Below, in pieces: positions 1 to 9,020 of a DNA stretch of 64,000 bases (position 1 is its first letter; the number at the start of each line of letters is the position of its first letter). The notes beneath the pieces were generated by a model. It did no database searches and was not told the DNA's origin. It saw nothing but the letters and a program-made list of their open reading frames with translations. The stretch comes from Pseudomonadota bacterium (GTDB taxonomy: Bacteria > Pseudomonadota > Gammaproteobacteria > Burkholderiales > Burkholderiaceae_C): positions 1 to 64,000 of the forward strand of contig JAKARB010000010.1 in the NCBI GenBank assembly GCA_021819435.1. The letters run 5' to 3'. The translations under genes were made by a program, and so were the position numbers.

Positions 1-2360
1 GCACGGAGGCCCTGTCGGAAGGCACGGTGCTGACCATCCCGAACGCGGTGGCCAACTCGGTCAACGACAGCCAGACGTTCAAGGTCTACAACGAAAACGA
101 GATCATCGGCAGCACGAGCCCCGAGGTTCGCACGATCCCCAAGAAAAAGAAGTGGTACCAGAAGCTGGTGATGATCCTGGTCGTGGTGATCATGATCGTT
201 GCTGCGGTGCTGACCGCTGGCGCGGCCCTGGCTGCCATGGGAGCTGCCACACCGGGGTTGTTGTCCATCGGCGCGGGGCTGGCCTCGGCCGTTGGCGCCA
301 CGGGGCTTGGGGTTGTGGGCGGGGTGCTGGCCGCAGCCGCCATGGGCGCGGCCATCTACAGCGCCGCGAACCTGTTGACCCAAGGGCTCATGATTGCCGC
401 GAAGCTGCAAGACGGCTTCAGTTGGAAGTCGCTGGGCAAGGCTGCGTTGAGCGGTGCCGTGAGTGGCGCCGCGACGGCCATTGGCGCGCAATGGGGCGGA
501 ACCCAAGCCGCCAGGGAGGCCGGAGCTGCCGTCAACTGGACCCATGTGGCGGTGCGAGTGGGCGTGGAGGCAGGCAAGCAGTTGATCTTGGATGGCAAGA
601 TCAACAACGTGTCCGGCCTGATTGGTGCGGCCGTAGGCGCGGGTGCTGCGGGCGATACACTGGCCAAATACAACGCAACGCTGACAACGGGCCTGTCGAT
701 CCTGGAGAAGCGGGTTCGCCGCCAAGACGTCAGCGCGCTGGATTGGGTGAACCTGGCCAACGCTGGCCTCGGGGACGCAAGCGCGAACATGAAGGACAGC
801 TGGATTTCCGGCCAGTTCAGCGGCCATGCTTTCAACGCTGAAACCGGCAAGGTGGACTGGAAGACCGTGGCGCTTCAGACCGTGGGGTTGATGGCTGTGC
901 GCAACGGTGATGGCGAAGACGCAGCGCTGAACTACCTGGGCAGCAGCCTGGGCGCGGCGGTCGTCGACTATGCGAACTTTGCATACCGTGATTCCTTTGA
1001 ATCGCTGAATCAACGCGTCCTGGGTGAGCGCAACAGGGATGTCACGGCGCTCACGGATGATCCGTTTGGGGACTATGTGCGCGGGCTTGGCAGTAGCCGC
1101 GAAGATGCTGTACCTACCACCCCAATTTATTTGGATGCTGGACCGCCGGCTGAACAATGGCTCGGTAAATCGCCAGCCATGGGGCTAGGCGATCAGGTCG
1201 TTTATGGGGAAGAAGAGCCAGCCTTGCAGGGCTCAAGGCTCTCCAACGCCCTTTATGCTCCTGGCGATACGGAGGCTTCTTCGATAACCGTTACCAGCCG
1301 AGAGAACGAAAAATCGATGCTGCGCCCCGAAATGGCTCTTGAGAAGGTGCCCGAAGGGCTAATGACCGATGAAGGCCGAGCTATTGCTGATCGAAACATG
1401 ACTAAGGTCTTGGAGCTTGAAAGGCCTGACCTTATCGATCTCATGGCTGCGACGCAAACTCAAGGGATGATGAAGCGCTGGATCGTGGATAACAAGACGG
1501 CATTCGCGCAGCATTTTTCTGGTGAGTTGTCTTTGGCGGAGTTGGCATATTTGGGGAAGGATGGTTTTCCTGTTGAAAATATTGTTAGTCCAGGAGGACT
1601 TAACTCTCAACAGCAGGCTCAGGCTCGGGAGCTGTATGGGGCAGGCGCCGACGCCTTTGAGCAGTTTGCAAACTATCGCAATCGTGCTGCCATAGTTAAC
1701 CACATGAATAGCGCTACCGTAATGGGGGCGCTGCGAGGGACGTGGGATTTTGTTCGTGACCTCAATCCGGTGCTCTTCGCTTACGAAAGAGGTTATAGGC
1801 TTTCTTCAGGGCGAGACGCATGGACGGATACGCCAGTTAATCGGTTAGGGGCGGCTGCAGAGTTTGCGGTCGGTGTTTTTGTGCCAAAGCTTGTTGGTAA
1901 TCAGCTTAACAAGGTGCTTGGGGATTGGCTGCAACCCTTCGATAATTCGAGTGGCTTGTTGACTGCGACTCAGTCTTTCTCAAAAGGTGAAATTAACGCA
2001 GCGTTGCGCAAGAGTGGTCTGCAGCGCCATCATATTAATGAAACAGGGGCTTATGGAACGGTTATTCCGCGCAGCGATGGATTGGCAGTTCCTTTGGGAG
2101 GGTGGGGGAAAGGTACGCCGCATACCGATTTTCACTCAGCAATGAACGTTTTTTGGAAGGACTATCAGGAGGGAGGGCGGATGTACGGTAAGCTTCCGAC
2201 TAATGCAGAAGTTGGACGGGCGCAATATGGTGCGTTTATAAATGCCGGTTACACAAGGACCGAGGCAAAGTTCTTGGTGGACGCTGCTCGGGCAGAACGA
2301 TACATCTACGGATTAAAGGATGCAGCTTATGTTCCGCGGGTTCCGAAAACCGGCAAATAA
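1..2360 (+). CDS. C-terminal part of a giant polymorphic toxin (5' end outside window), HNH-like tip
   Basis: The reading frame is open from base 3, so the GTG at 27 is probably internal. The first visible residues (EGTVLTIPN, then a stretch ending IIGSTSP) look like the LysM-type linker of Burkholderiales/Pseudomonas Rhs-like polymorphic toxins. Counting from that GTG, a basic stretch (38-46) is followed by a strongly hydrophobic pretoxin region (about 47-115) that could insert into a membrane, then a Gly/Ala-rich middle. The last about 110 residues carry a compact His-rich tip: RHHIN at about 667-671 and PHTDFHS about 30 residues later, compatible with an HNH/AHH-like nuclease. The nuclease call is inference; the toxin class is better supported. 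Bases after about 1100 are visibly more AT-rich than the trunk, as expected for a swapped toxin tip. A small gene overlaps its end, as immunity genes do. Confidence 0.75.
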   Translation, partial: TEALSEGTVLTIPNAVANSVNDSQTFKVYNENEIIGSTSPEVRTIPKKKKWYQKLVMILVVVIMIVAAVLTAGAALAAMGAATPGLLSIGAGLASAVGATGLGVVGGVLAAAAMGAAIYSAANLLTQGLMIAAKLQDGFSWKSLGKAALSGAVSGAATAIGAQWGGTQAAREAGAAVNWTHVAVRVGVEAGKQLILDGKINNVSGLIGAAVGAGAAGDTLAKYNATLTTGLSILEKRVRRQDVSALDWVNLANAGLGDASANMKDSWISGQFSGHAFNAETGKVDWKTVALQTVGLMAVRNGDGEDAALNYLGSSLGAAVVDYANFAYRDSFESLNQRVLGERNRDVTALTDDPFGDYVRGLGSSREDAVPTTPIYLDAGPPAEQWLGKSPAMGLGDQVVYGEEEPALQGSRLSNALYAPGDTEASSITVTSRENEKSMLRPEMALEKVPEGLMTDEGRAIADRNMTKVLELERPDLIDLMAATQTQGMMKRWIVDNKTAFAQHFSGELSLAELAYLGKDGFPVENIVSPGGLNSQQQAQARELYGAGADAFEQFANYRNRAAIVNHMNSATVMGALRGTWDFVRDLNPVLFAYERGYRLSSGRDAWTDTPVNRLGAAAEFAVGVFVPKLVGNQLNKVLGDWLQPFDNSSGLLTATQSFSKGEINAALRKSGLQRHHINETGAYGTVIPRSDGLAVPLGGWGKGTPHTDFHSAMNVFWKDYQEGGRMYGKLPTNAEVGRAQYGAFINAGYTRTEAKFLVDAARAERYIYGLKDAAYVPRVPKTGK

Positions 2361-2820
2361 GGCGGCGGATTTGCTGGCCCGACTGGAGTCATCAGATTGG
2401 ATGGCCCGTTGGGGGCGGGGCGGCGCCAACAATCTCAGATTCGTGAGCGATTGGGAGGAGGCTGTACGCTTTATTGGTCAAAGCAGCGGCGCGATGCAAG
2501 AGCTCCAGGGGCAATATACTGCCCGCCTGTATTCGATTTCTCCGAGGTCGCATAAGCGTTGGAACGGTCTGGTTGATCAGTTTAAGCCAGTTGTGGAGGC
2601 GTTGATCGATTCGAAGCTTACTCCCATGGCAAGAGAATACTCATTGGATGAGCTGAGGCTGGTCAGGGCTAGAGTGGCCTGGATACTTCTTCATGCGCTC
2701 ATCGAGGCGGAGCTGTTCGACGTTATGCAGACAAATCAGTTCGGTGAACTGGCGGAACACATTGTTTCCGGGCATCTGCCTTGTGGCTGGACCAATGACC
2801 AAAATCTCGTCTTGTACTAG
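2329..2820 (+). CDS. Probable immunity protein for the upstream toxin
   Basis: A 163-residue, soluble, mainly helical and acidic/hydrophobic protein with no signal peptide. It overlaps the 3' end of the toxin gene by 32 bases in another frame. The ATG at 2329 is preferred over the one at 2320 because AAAGGA (2315-2320) lies 8 bases in front of it. I do not recognise a named family. The immunity role is inferred from three things: position directly behind a toxin tip, translational overlap, and the same low GC as the tip. It could instead be an accessory factor, but small cytosolic proteins in this place are usually the cognate inhibitor. Confidence 0.6.
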   Translation: MFRGFRKPANKAADLLARLESSDWMARWGRGGANNLRFVSDWEEAVRFIGQSSGAMQELQGQYTARLYSISPRSHKRWNGLVDQFKPVVEALIDSKLTPMAREYSLDELRLVRARVAWILLHALIEAELFDVMQTNQFGELAEHIVSGHLPCGWTNDQNLVLY

Positions 2821-2960
2821 CAGTCCCCCGAACTTTCAAATGCGCTGGGCGCGGATGATGGCAGGCCACTACCTTCATTGATGTCAACGCGCTTACGCGG
2901 CCCAGGCCTTACCATGCGCATGACTTCATCAACACATTCAATCAGGATGAGGTGAGCCAG

Positions 2961-4556
2961 ATGCTCATGAAGCAACATGTTGCGCGCATGTGTCGCGCCC
3001 TGGTGTGCGCGATGGCCGTGACTGCGCTGGCAGGCTGTGCCACGCAAGAGATTGCCAGCAGCCACATTCCCACCCAATGGCAGCAAGGGCAAGGCGTTGT
3101 GGCTTTGAAAGTCATCACGCCACTGCGCCGCACGGTTGACGGCCTCACCGTCAAGAACCTCGCGACGGGCGAAGTCCGCACCCTGGTGCCCACCATCAAA
3201 CTGGGCGGACAAGGTGTGAGGCTGATGGCCTCCCTTGATGCGGGTCAATATCAGTTGGTGGCCATGAACGCACGCGCGGTCATCGATGCGGGCAACGTTC
3301 AGGTCGCGAGGAACCTGAGCGTGCCGCTCGACGCACCTGCCAATCGGTTCGAGGTCAAATCGGCGCAGCTCACCGACCTGGGGTCCTTGGCGATCGTGCC
3401 CAAAAGTGCAGCCGTCACCGATTTGATGGCAACGCAAAGCTGGGCCGTGATGCGCGATGACGAGCCAATCGGTGCACGCGATTGGCTCGGACAGGTCAGC
3501 CCGGCGTTGGTCGAGGCCTTGCCCGCCTCGCGGGACTTGGGATGGTCTGTGCCCGTCCCCGACGCTGCGACGCAGCGCAAGCAGTTGCTGCCGCTGCTGC
3601 GCGCGCAGGCCTTGGTGGCCAGTGACCCGGTGGCGGATGCGAGCGGCCGGTATTGGGCGGGCGCGGATCTGGGTGTCGTCATGCGCTGGGACGCCTCTTC
3701 AGGTCGACCGGACCGGTTCACCGTCGATTCATTCCAGCCATTCAATTGCGTGGCGCCTTTGTCAGACGGACGCGTCCTGGCTGCCGGGGATGAAGGATAC
3801 GTGGTGGTGTTGGATCCAGCCAGTGGCGCCAGCAAGCCGGTGCCGGCACCCGTCAACAAGGCGTCGACCGCCTTGTGGATGGGGCAGGCCCCAGATGGCC
3901 TGGTCTACCTGGCCAATCGCACGCCCGATGGCGTGGTGGTTTTGTCGGCCAGTCCCAAGACGCTCCAGTGGCAGGTGATCAGGCGCATGGGCCGTGGGTT
4001 TGATGCCAACGGCGCCGTTGCAGCACGCACCCAGGATTGGGTGAATTTTGCATCCCTGGGGCAGTCTCGGCCGATGGCTGCGGCAACGCGGTCGCACTTG
4101 GTGGTCTACACGGCGGAGCCCCATGCCATGCATGTCCTGGACTTCCAGTCGCACACCTGGGAGGTGCTGCCAGGCGGCTTGAATGCGGTGGCGCTGGAGC
4201 GCGGTGGAGACGACGCCTTGGTGGCACGCGATGCCGTGCCAAACAGTCATGTGTCGTTTGACCACGGCCGGCATTGGCAGAAGATTGACTCCTTCATGTC
4301 GCAACTGACGCCTGTTTTTGTGGATGAAAAGGTGGGCTTTGTTGTGGCCCGCCCTGCTGTCACTTGGACGGCTCAGCCTCCTGCGCTCTACAAGACCGTG
4401 GACGGAGGGTTGAGCTGGCAGCCTGCTGGCGAGGTGCCAACCCCCAGCGATTGGGATGCCGTTCTGCTTTGGGACAGCGCTCACCGGCGGCTGGGCTACC
4501 TTTCCAGTGCTGGGCGCCTGTGGTGGCGTGCCGGTGATGGCCAGCCCTGGCGTTGA
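2961..4556 (+). CDS. Outer-membrane-type lipoprotein with BNR/propeller-like repeats
   Basis: A 531-residue protein with a lipoprotein signal peptide: positive n-region, hydrophobic core and lipobox LAGC with Cys26. AGGATGAGG (2944-2952) places the start at the ATG 2961 rather than the upstream GTG 2952. After an N-terminal beta domain (about 27-130) the rest looks like a beta-propeller: Asp-box/BNR-like phrases such as SFDHGRHWQKI and TVDGGLSWQPAG in the C-terminal third, and regularly spaced Gly-Trp turns, as in YCF48/sialidase-like folds. The ligand is unknown. It lies between the toxin/immunity pair and the flagellar cluster with about 120 bases on each side, so its pathway cannot be told from context. 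Confidence 0.65.
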   Translation: MLMKQHVARMCRALVCAMAVTALAGCATQEIASSHIPTQWQQGQGVVALKVITPLRRTVDGLTVKNLATGEVRTLVPTIKLGGQGVRLMASLDAGQYQLVAMNARAVIDAGNVQVARNLSVPLDAPANRFEVKSAQLTDLGSLAIVPKSAAVTDLMATQSWAVMRDDEPIGARDWLGQVSPALVEALPASRDLGWSVPVPDAATQRKQLLPLLRAQALVASDPVADASGRYWAGADLGVVMRWDASSGRPDRFTVDSFQPFNCVAPLSDGRVLAAGDEGYVVVLDPASGASKPVPAPVNKASTALWMGQAPDGLVYLANRTPDGVVVLSASPKTLQWQVIRRMGRGFDANGAVAARTQDWVNFASLGQSRPMAAATRSHLVVYTAEPHAMHVLDFQSHTWEVLPGGLNAVALERGGDDALVARDAVPNSHVSFDHGRHWQKIDSFMSQLTPVFVDEKVGFVVARPAVTWTAQPPALYKTVDGGLSWQPAGEVPTPSDWDAVLLWDSAHRRLGYLSSAGRLWWRAGDGQPWR

Positions 4557-4609
4557 GCGTGGCCCCTCATTTCAGTGCCCGCTTGGCATCCGCCTGCTCG
4601 TAGAATTTC

Positions 4610-4650
4610 GCTGATATCAAATCAGCTGCGGTTCTGTGCCTGACAGGCAC
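4610..4650. promoter_or_regulatory. Two inverted repeats in front of the flagellar cluster
   Basis: The 123-base gap ahead of fliQ holds GCTGAT (4610-4615) and ATCAGC (4621-4626) around a 5-base loop, then a perfect 15-base palindrome GTGCCTGACAGGCAC (4636-4650). The palindrome ends 30 bases before the fliQ start. Either could be an operator or a 5' leader hairpin for the whole operon. TAGAAT at 4601-4606 resembles a -10 box, but no good -35 partner is at the usual distance, and no clear sigma-28 or sigma-54 promoter is visible. Confidence 0.45.
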
Positions 4651-4680
4651 CCGCGCGGAAAACCAATCAGGGGTAGTTGC

Positions 4681-4947
4681 ATGCACACCGACTTGGCGTT
4701 GTGGATGATGGGGGATCTGCTGTGGAATGCCGCGCTGATCTCTGCGCCTCTGTTGGGTTTCACCCTGCTGGTGGGTGTCCTTGTGAGCTTGTTGCAAGCG
4801 GTCACTCAGGTGCAGGAAATGTCTCTGAGTTTCGTGCCGAAGCTCATTGTGTCTGTGCTGGTGTTGGTCGCCTTCGGTCCGTGGATGCTGCATAAGCTGT
4901 TGTCTTACGCGGCAGGTTTGATCTCCAACATCCCGTCCTACATCTGA
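4681..4947 (+). CDS. fliQ: Flagellar export gate protein FliQ
   Basis: 88 residues with two transmembrane helices (about 17-40 and 52-78), the usual size and shape of FliQ/SctS. The phrase LLQAVTQVQEMSLSFVPK matches the conserved cytoplasmic loop of the family. The ATG at 4681 is chosen because it gives the canonical length; an upstream in-frame start at 4636 would add a polar tail not found in FliQ and would run through the palindrome. FliQ joins FliP and FliR in the export gate inside the MS ring. It is the first gene of the cluster, while its usual neighbour fliP lies about 17 kb away at the other end. Confidence 0.93.
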   Translation: MHTDLALWMMGDLLWNAALISAPLLGFTLLVGVLVSLLQAVTQVQEMSLSFVPKLIVSVLVLVAFGPWMLHKLLSYAAGLISNIPSYI

Positions 4948-4963
4948 TTCCAAAGGCTTCGCT

Positions 4964-5728
4964 GTGCGGTTGGCAGTGGACCCCTCCTGGATCGTTGCGG
5001 TGCTGCTGGTCAGCATCCGGCTGGGCGCATTGTTTGGTCTCACGCCTGTGTTCGCGGCGCTCCAGATGCCGCCCATGGTTCGTGTCTGGCTGTTGGTGGG
5101 CATGTCTTCGTCCATGCTGATCGGCCTGGGTTTGCCCGTGTCGGGCATCGCTTGGTCGCCGTGGACGCTGATGGGAGCCTGCGCATCGGAATTGGCGGTT
5201 GGGGCCTTGATGGCTTTTGGGCTGTTCTGTGCGTTTGCCGTGTTTCAAGTGGCGGGCAAGCTGCTGGATTTGCAGATTGGCTTCAGCATCGGCAGTGTGT
5301 TCGACCCTGCCACGCGAACCCAGATGCCTTTGCTCGGTTCCATGCTTCACATGTTGGCGTTGGCCTTGTTCTTTGCCTCGGACGCCCACCACTTGCTGCT
5401 CAAGGGCATCGCATGGTCTTTCCACCAAGTGCCGCCGGGCTCCGGTCTGGCTGAGCTCAACTTCGACGCGATCGTGGCGCAGTTCGGCCTGATGTTCGTG
5501 CTGGGCCTCGTGTTGGTTGCGCCGGTGGTGCTGGTTTTGCTTTTGATGGACATCGGCCTGGGCATGATCTCGCGAACCATGCCGCAGCTCAACATTTTTG
5601 TCATTGGCATCCCCACCAAGATCGCGGTCGGTTTCCTGATGCTCTGGTGCTCATTGATGTACCTGTCTCCGCTCATGCACCGAGCTTTTGCGTCCATCTT
5701 CCAATACTGGCAAAGGTTGTTGGGCTGA
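4964..5728 (+). CDS. fliR: Flagellar export gate protein FliR
   Basis: 254 residues with six hydrophobic segments, the normal FliR/SctT size. It uses a GTG start 16 bases after the fliQ stop. The phrase LLDLQIGFSIGSVFDP is the typical FliR loop around the third and fourth helices, and the helix ending near QLNIFVIGIPTKI is also characteristic. FliR caps the FliPQ spiral and contacts FlhB. Its stop overlaps the flhB start (TGATG), so the two are translationally coupled. Confidence 0.93.
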   Translation: MRLAVDPSWIVAVLLVSIRLGALFGLTPVFAALQMPPMVRVWLLVGMSSSMLIGLGLPVSGIAWSPWTLMGACASELAVGALMAFGLFCAFAVFQVAGKLLDLQIGFSIGSVFDPATRTQMPLLGSMLHMLALALFFASDAHHLLLKGIAWSFHQVPPGSGLAELNFDAIVAQFGLMFVLGLVLVAPVVLVLLLMDIGLGMISRTMPQLNIFVIGIPTKIAVGFLMLWCSLMYLSPLMHRAFASIFQYWQRLLG

Positions 5729-6819
5729 TGGCTGAGCAAGAACAGGATCGCAGCGAATCGGCAACGCCTCACAAGCTGAGCGAAGCCAAGAAGAAGGGCT
5801 CGGTCGCCAAGAGCCTGGAGATCAGCTCGGTCGTGGTGATGGCCGCGTTGTTGCTGGCCTTGCGGATGTGGGGCGGCTCGGCATCGCAGGCCCACGCGTT
5901 GCTGGACATGGGCATCTTCAACCAGATGGGGCGCCTCAATTTTTCGGAAGCCGGCGTGTTGGCCTGGGGCACCCGGGTGTGCCTGGAGACGATGGTGTTG
6001 CTTGCGCCATTTTTGGTGGCCGTGTTGGTTGCTGGCGTCCTGGGGCACTGGGGCCAAACGGGCCCGATTTTTTCGTTCGAGCCGGTCAAGCCTGACTTCA
6101 ATCGGTTGAACCCCGCCGAGGGCTTGAAGAAACTGTTTTCCACCAAGGCGTTGTTCGACCTGGGCAAGAACACGCTCAAGTTGGTCTTGTTCAGCTGGAT
6201 CCTTTACATGGTGCTCAACAGCATGCGGTCCGATTTGATGGGGCTGTTGCAGGTCGATGCGAAAAGCCTGGGCAAGCACTTCTTGAACGACCTCACATCG
6301 GTGGCTTTCAAACTCATCATCGCCTTGGCGGCGGTTGCGTTGCTGGACTTGCTCTTTACCCGGTGGGACTTTGCTCAAAAAATGCGGATGAGCAAGCGGG
6401 AGGTCAAGCAAGAGTTCAAGCAGCGCGAGGGCGATCCGAAAATCAAGGCCCGCATCCGCGAGTTGCAAAGCGAAATGCGAAAGCGCGGCAAGGGCATGAG
6501 GAACCTGCCCGATGCGGATGTGCTGGTGACCAACCCGACGCACCTTGCCGTCGCCTTGCAATACAAGCGGGGCGACATGGACGCGCCGATGATCGTGGCC
6601 AAGGGCGCGGGCGACATGGTGCCCAAGATGAAGCAGGTGGCCCGGGCGCATGGCGTGATGATTGTCGAGAACAAGCCCTTGGCACGGGCTTTGTTCAAAG
6701 TGAACATGGACAGCCCTGTCCCGAGCGAGCAATTCGCTGCGGTCGCCCGGTTGCTCGTGTGGGTCTATGCACAAAGAGAGGCTCGCGAGAAGGCTCGCCA
6801 GTCATTGAGGGGGGAATGA
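5728..6819 (+). CDS. flhB: Flagellar export switch protein FlhB
   Basis: 363 residues. The N-terminus (about 7-25) has the conserved polar FlhB start with PHKLSEAKKKG, then four membrane helices (about 33-55, 85-107, 145-170, 190-215). A basic linker leads to the cytoplasmic domain with the autocleavage site NPTH at 269-272, intact. FlhB sets which substrates are exported, switching from rod/hook to late substrates after self-cleavage. An intact NPTH means the switch can operate although no late (filament) substrates are encoded here. The start overlaps the fliR stop, and the stop overlaps the flhA start. Confidence 0.95.
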   Translation: MAEQEQDRSESATPHKLSEAKKKGSVAKSLEISSVVVMAALLLALRMWGGSASQAHALLDMGIFNQMGRLNFSEAGVLAWGTRVCLETMVLLAPFLVAVLVAGVLGHWGQTGPIFSFEPVKPDFNRLNPAEGLKKLFSTKALFDLGKNTLKLVLFSWILYMVLNSMRSDLMGLLQVDAKSLGKHFLNDLTSVAFKLIIALAAVALLDLLFTRWDFAQKMRMSKREVKQEFKQREGDPKIKARIRELQSEMRKRGKGMRNLPDADVLVTNPTHLAVALQYKRGDMDAPMIVAKGAGDMVPKMKQVARAHGVMIVENKPLARALFKVNMDSPVPSEQFAAVARLLVWVYAQREAREKARQSLRGE

Positions 6820-8879
6820 TGGGTAGTTTGAGGCGCGTGCTGGGCAGTCAGGCAGATCTGGCCTTGGTGTTCTTGGTGCTGGGCATCCTAGTGGTGCTCT
6901 TCGCGCCAATTCCATCGGGGCTGTTGGATGTGTTGATCCTGACCAACGTCAGCTTTGCGTTGCTGCTGCTGCTGTTGACGTTCTACATGCCCAAGCCTGT
7001 CGAGTTCTCGACATTCCCGGCGTTGTTGCTGGTGGCAACGCTGTTTCGCTTGTCGCTCAACATCGCCGCGACCCGTTTGATCCTGACCGACGCGGATGGC
7101 GGGCGGGTCATCGGTGCCATTGGCTCCTTCGTTGTTGGAGGCAATTACGTCATCGGGCTCATTGTTTTCCTGATTCTGGTGGTGGTTCAGTACGTGGTGG
7201 TGACCAGCGGGGCGCAGCGTGTCTCCGAGGTCGCCGCGCGCTTCACGCTGGACTCGATGCCAGGACAGCAGATGAGCATCGACGCGGACCTCAACATGGG
7301 GTTCATCGACCAACAGGAGGCCATGCGCAGGCGGAAGTTGATCGAGAAAGAGGCAGGCTTTTATGGCGCCATGGACGGCGCCAGCAAATTCGTCAAAGGC
7401 GATGCCGTCGCGGGCATCATCATCATGCTGATCAACATCATCGGTGGCTTGGTGATCGGGGTGATGCAGCAAGGCATGTCTTGGGCTGATGCGCTGCACA
7501 CGTTCACGCTGTTGACCATTGGCGATGGCATCGTGACCCAAATCCCGGCGCTCGTGATCTCGGTGGGCACGGGCATCCTGGTCACCCGATCAGCCTCCGA
7601 TGGCAGCTTGAGTGCCGAGGTCTTCCGGCAGATCATGGCGTATCCCAAGAGCCTGATGCTGGTCATGGTGGCGCTGTTTGGCTTGCTCATGTTGCCCGGC
7701 ATTCCCTTTTTGCCGGGGCTTTTGGTCTTGGCGGGTCTGGGTCTGATCACCATGCTTGCCAGGAAAGAAGCGCCCGATGCCGCCACAGAAGAAATCGAGG
7801 CGCCGGCTGTGGGCGAGGCAGCAGGCAACGAAAGTGCTTACGAGGCCTTGAGCCAGGATCCGATTGAAGTGCGAGTGGGTGAGCGACTGCTGCCATTGGT
7901 CAGTCAGGCGGCCAGCCCCTTCATGGACCGCATCAATGCGTTTCGCAAGCAGCATGCTCAAGAGTCTGGTTTTGTGGTGCCCAACATCCGGTTCCGTGAC
8001 GACCGAGCGCTTCAAGGTGGCGTTTACGAGATCCGAATCCATGGCGCCACCGCCGCGAAAGGCGTTGTGCACCTTGGCAAGACACTGGCCATCCATGGCG
8101 GCGGCGAGCTGAAAAAGATCGATGGCATCGAAACCAGGGACCCAACCTACGGACTGTTGGCTTACTGGATTGAGCCTGAAGTTCGGGAAGAGGCGCGCGC
8201 CGCGCGCTTCACCTTGGTGGATGCGGAAACCACGTTCTTGACGCACCTGTTCGAGGTGTTGCGCCAGCAGTCCGCGCAGTTGCTCACGCGCAGCGCGGTG
8301 GATCACTTGATCTCGCGCGTGCGCAAGGAGCAGGCCGGCCTGGTCGATGAGCTGCTGCCTGGTGTGCTGACCCTGAGCGAAGTGCAGAAGGTCTTGCAGG
8401 GGCTGCTCAAGGAGAAGGTGTCCATCCGAAACCTGGATCTGATCTTGGAGGTTCTGATCGATGCAGGGCGCACGGTCAAAGACCCGGCGCAGTTGACAGA
8501 GTTGGTCCGGCAGCGGTTAGCACCAATCATCTGTCAGCCACTTTTGAGCGATGCGGGCTTGATTCAGGTATTGACGCTGGATCCAAACGTGGAGCAAGCC
8601 ATTGCCAAGAGCTTGCGCACGGTGAACGCGTCGACCAGCCTGGTCCTGGAGCCGCGTTTCGCTGAGGTGCTCATGGGCGCGACAGTTGCCCAAGTTGACA
8701 AGATGATGAAACACAGCTTGGTGCCTGTGTTGCTCTGCGCGCCGGAGTTGCGCCGGCATTTGCGCACCTTGACCGAGCGCGTGTTGCCGCATTTGCGCAT
8801 CATCTCCTTGTCAGAGATTCCGGGTAATGTGGGCTTGCGCTCGTATGGCACGGTGCACGTGCCGGTGCAAGGCACCTAA
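6819..8879 (+). CDS. flhA: Flagellar export gate protein FlhA
   Basis: 686 residues, normal for FlhA/SctV. Eight hydrophobic segments occupy the first about 320 residues. The FHIPEP signature region (RLSLNIAATRLIL) follows the second pair of helices, and the charged cytoplasmic loop with SIDADLNMGFID is conserved. The C-terminal half is the cytosolic ring domain that docks chaperone-substrate complexes. Either ATG 6816 or 6819 could start it; 6819 has the better distance to the purine-rich run GAGGGGGG (6807-6814). It overlaps the flhB stop. The 141 bases that follow, before flgF, hold no gene. Confidence 0.95.
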   Translation: MGSLRRVLGSQADLALVFLVLGILVVLFAPIPSGLLDVLILTNVSFALLLLLLTFYMPKPVEFSTFPALLLVATLFRLSLNIAATRLILTDADGGRVIGAIGSFVVGGNYVIGLIVFLILVVVQYVVVTSGAQRVSEVAARFTLDSMPGQQMSIDADLNMGFIDQQEAMRRRKLIEKEAGFYGAMDGASKFVKGDAVAGIIIMLINIIGGLVIGVMQQGMSWADALHTFTLLTIGDGIVTQIPALVISVGTGILVTRSASDGSLSAEVFRQIMAYPKSLMLVMVALFGLLMLPGIPFLPGLLVLAGLGLITMLARKEAPDAATEEIEAPAVGEAAGNESAYEALSQDPIEVRVGERLLPLVSQAASPFMDRINAFRKQHAQESGFVVPNIRFRDDRALQGGVYEIRIHGATAAKGVVHLGKTLAIHGGGELKKIDGIETRDPTYGLLAYWIEPEVREEARAARFTLVDAETTFLTHLFEVLRQQSAQLLTRSAVDHLISRVRKEQAGLVDELLPGVLTLSEVQKVLQGLLKEKVSIRNLDLILEVLIDAGRTVKDPAQLTELVRQRLAPIICQPLLSDAGLIQVLTLDPNVEQAIAKSLRTVNASTSLVLEPRFAEVLMGATVAQVDKMMKHSLVPVLLCAPELRRHLRTLTERVLPHLRIISLSEIPGNVGLRSYGTVHVPVQGT

Positions 8880-9020
8880 CCAAGGGGAGGCATCCTTGCC
8901 CCGATGGCAGGGGGCGCGTGATACGATGAATTCAGCAAGTTAAACAGTACAAGAAGTACAAATTTGCTGCGAATTTGCTTTTGCATCTCACATAAACAAT
9001 GAGCAGTAGGGAGTGACTGC

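Noticed and set aside
4605-4622. GCTGATAT as a sigma-28 -10 box ahead of fliQ
   Set aside because: It resembles GCCGATAA, but no TAAA-type -35 box is found 11 bases upstream; the bases are better explained as part of an inverted repeat.
5347-6774. Long minus-strand open frame opposite fliR and flhB
   Set aside because: It is the reverse shadow of strongly conserved flagellar genes, with His/Gln/Arg-rich composition typical of high-GC antisense frames.
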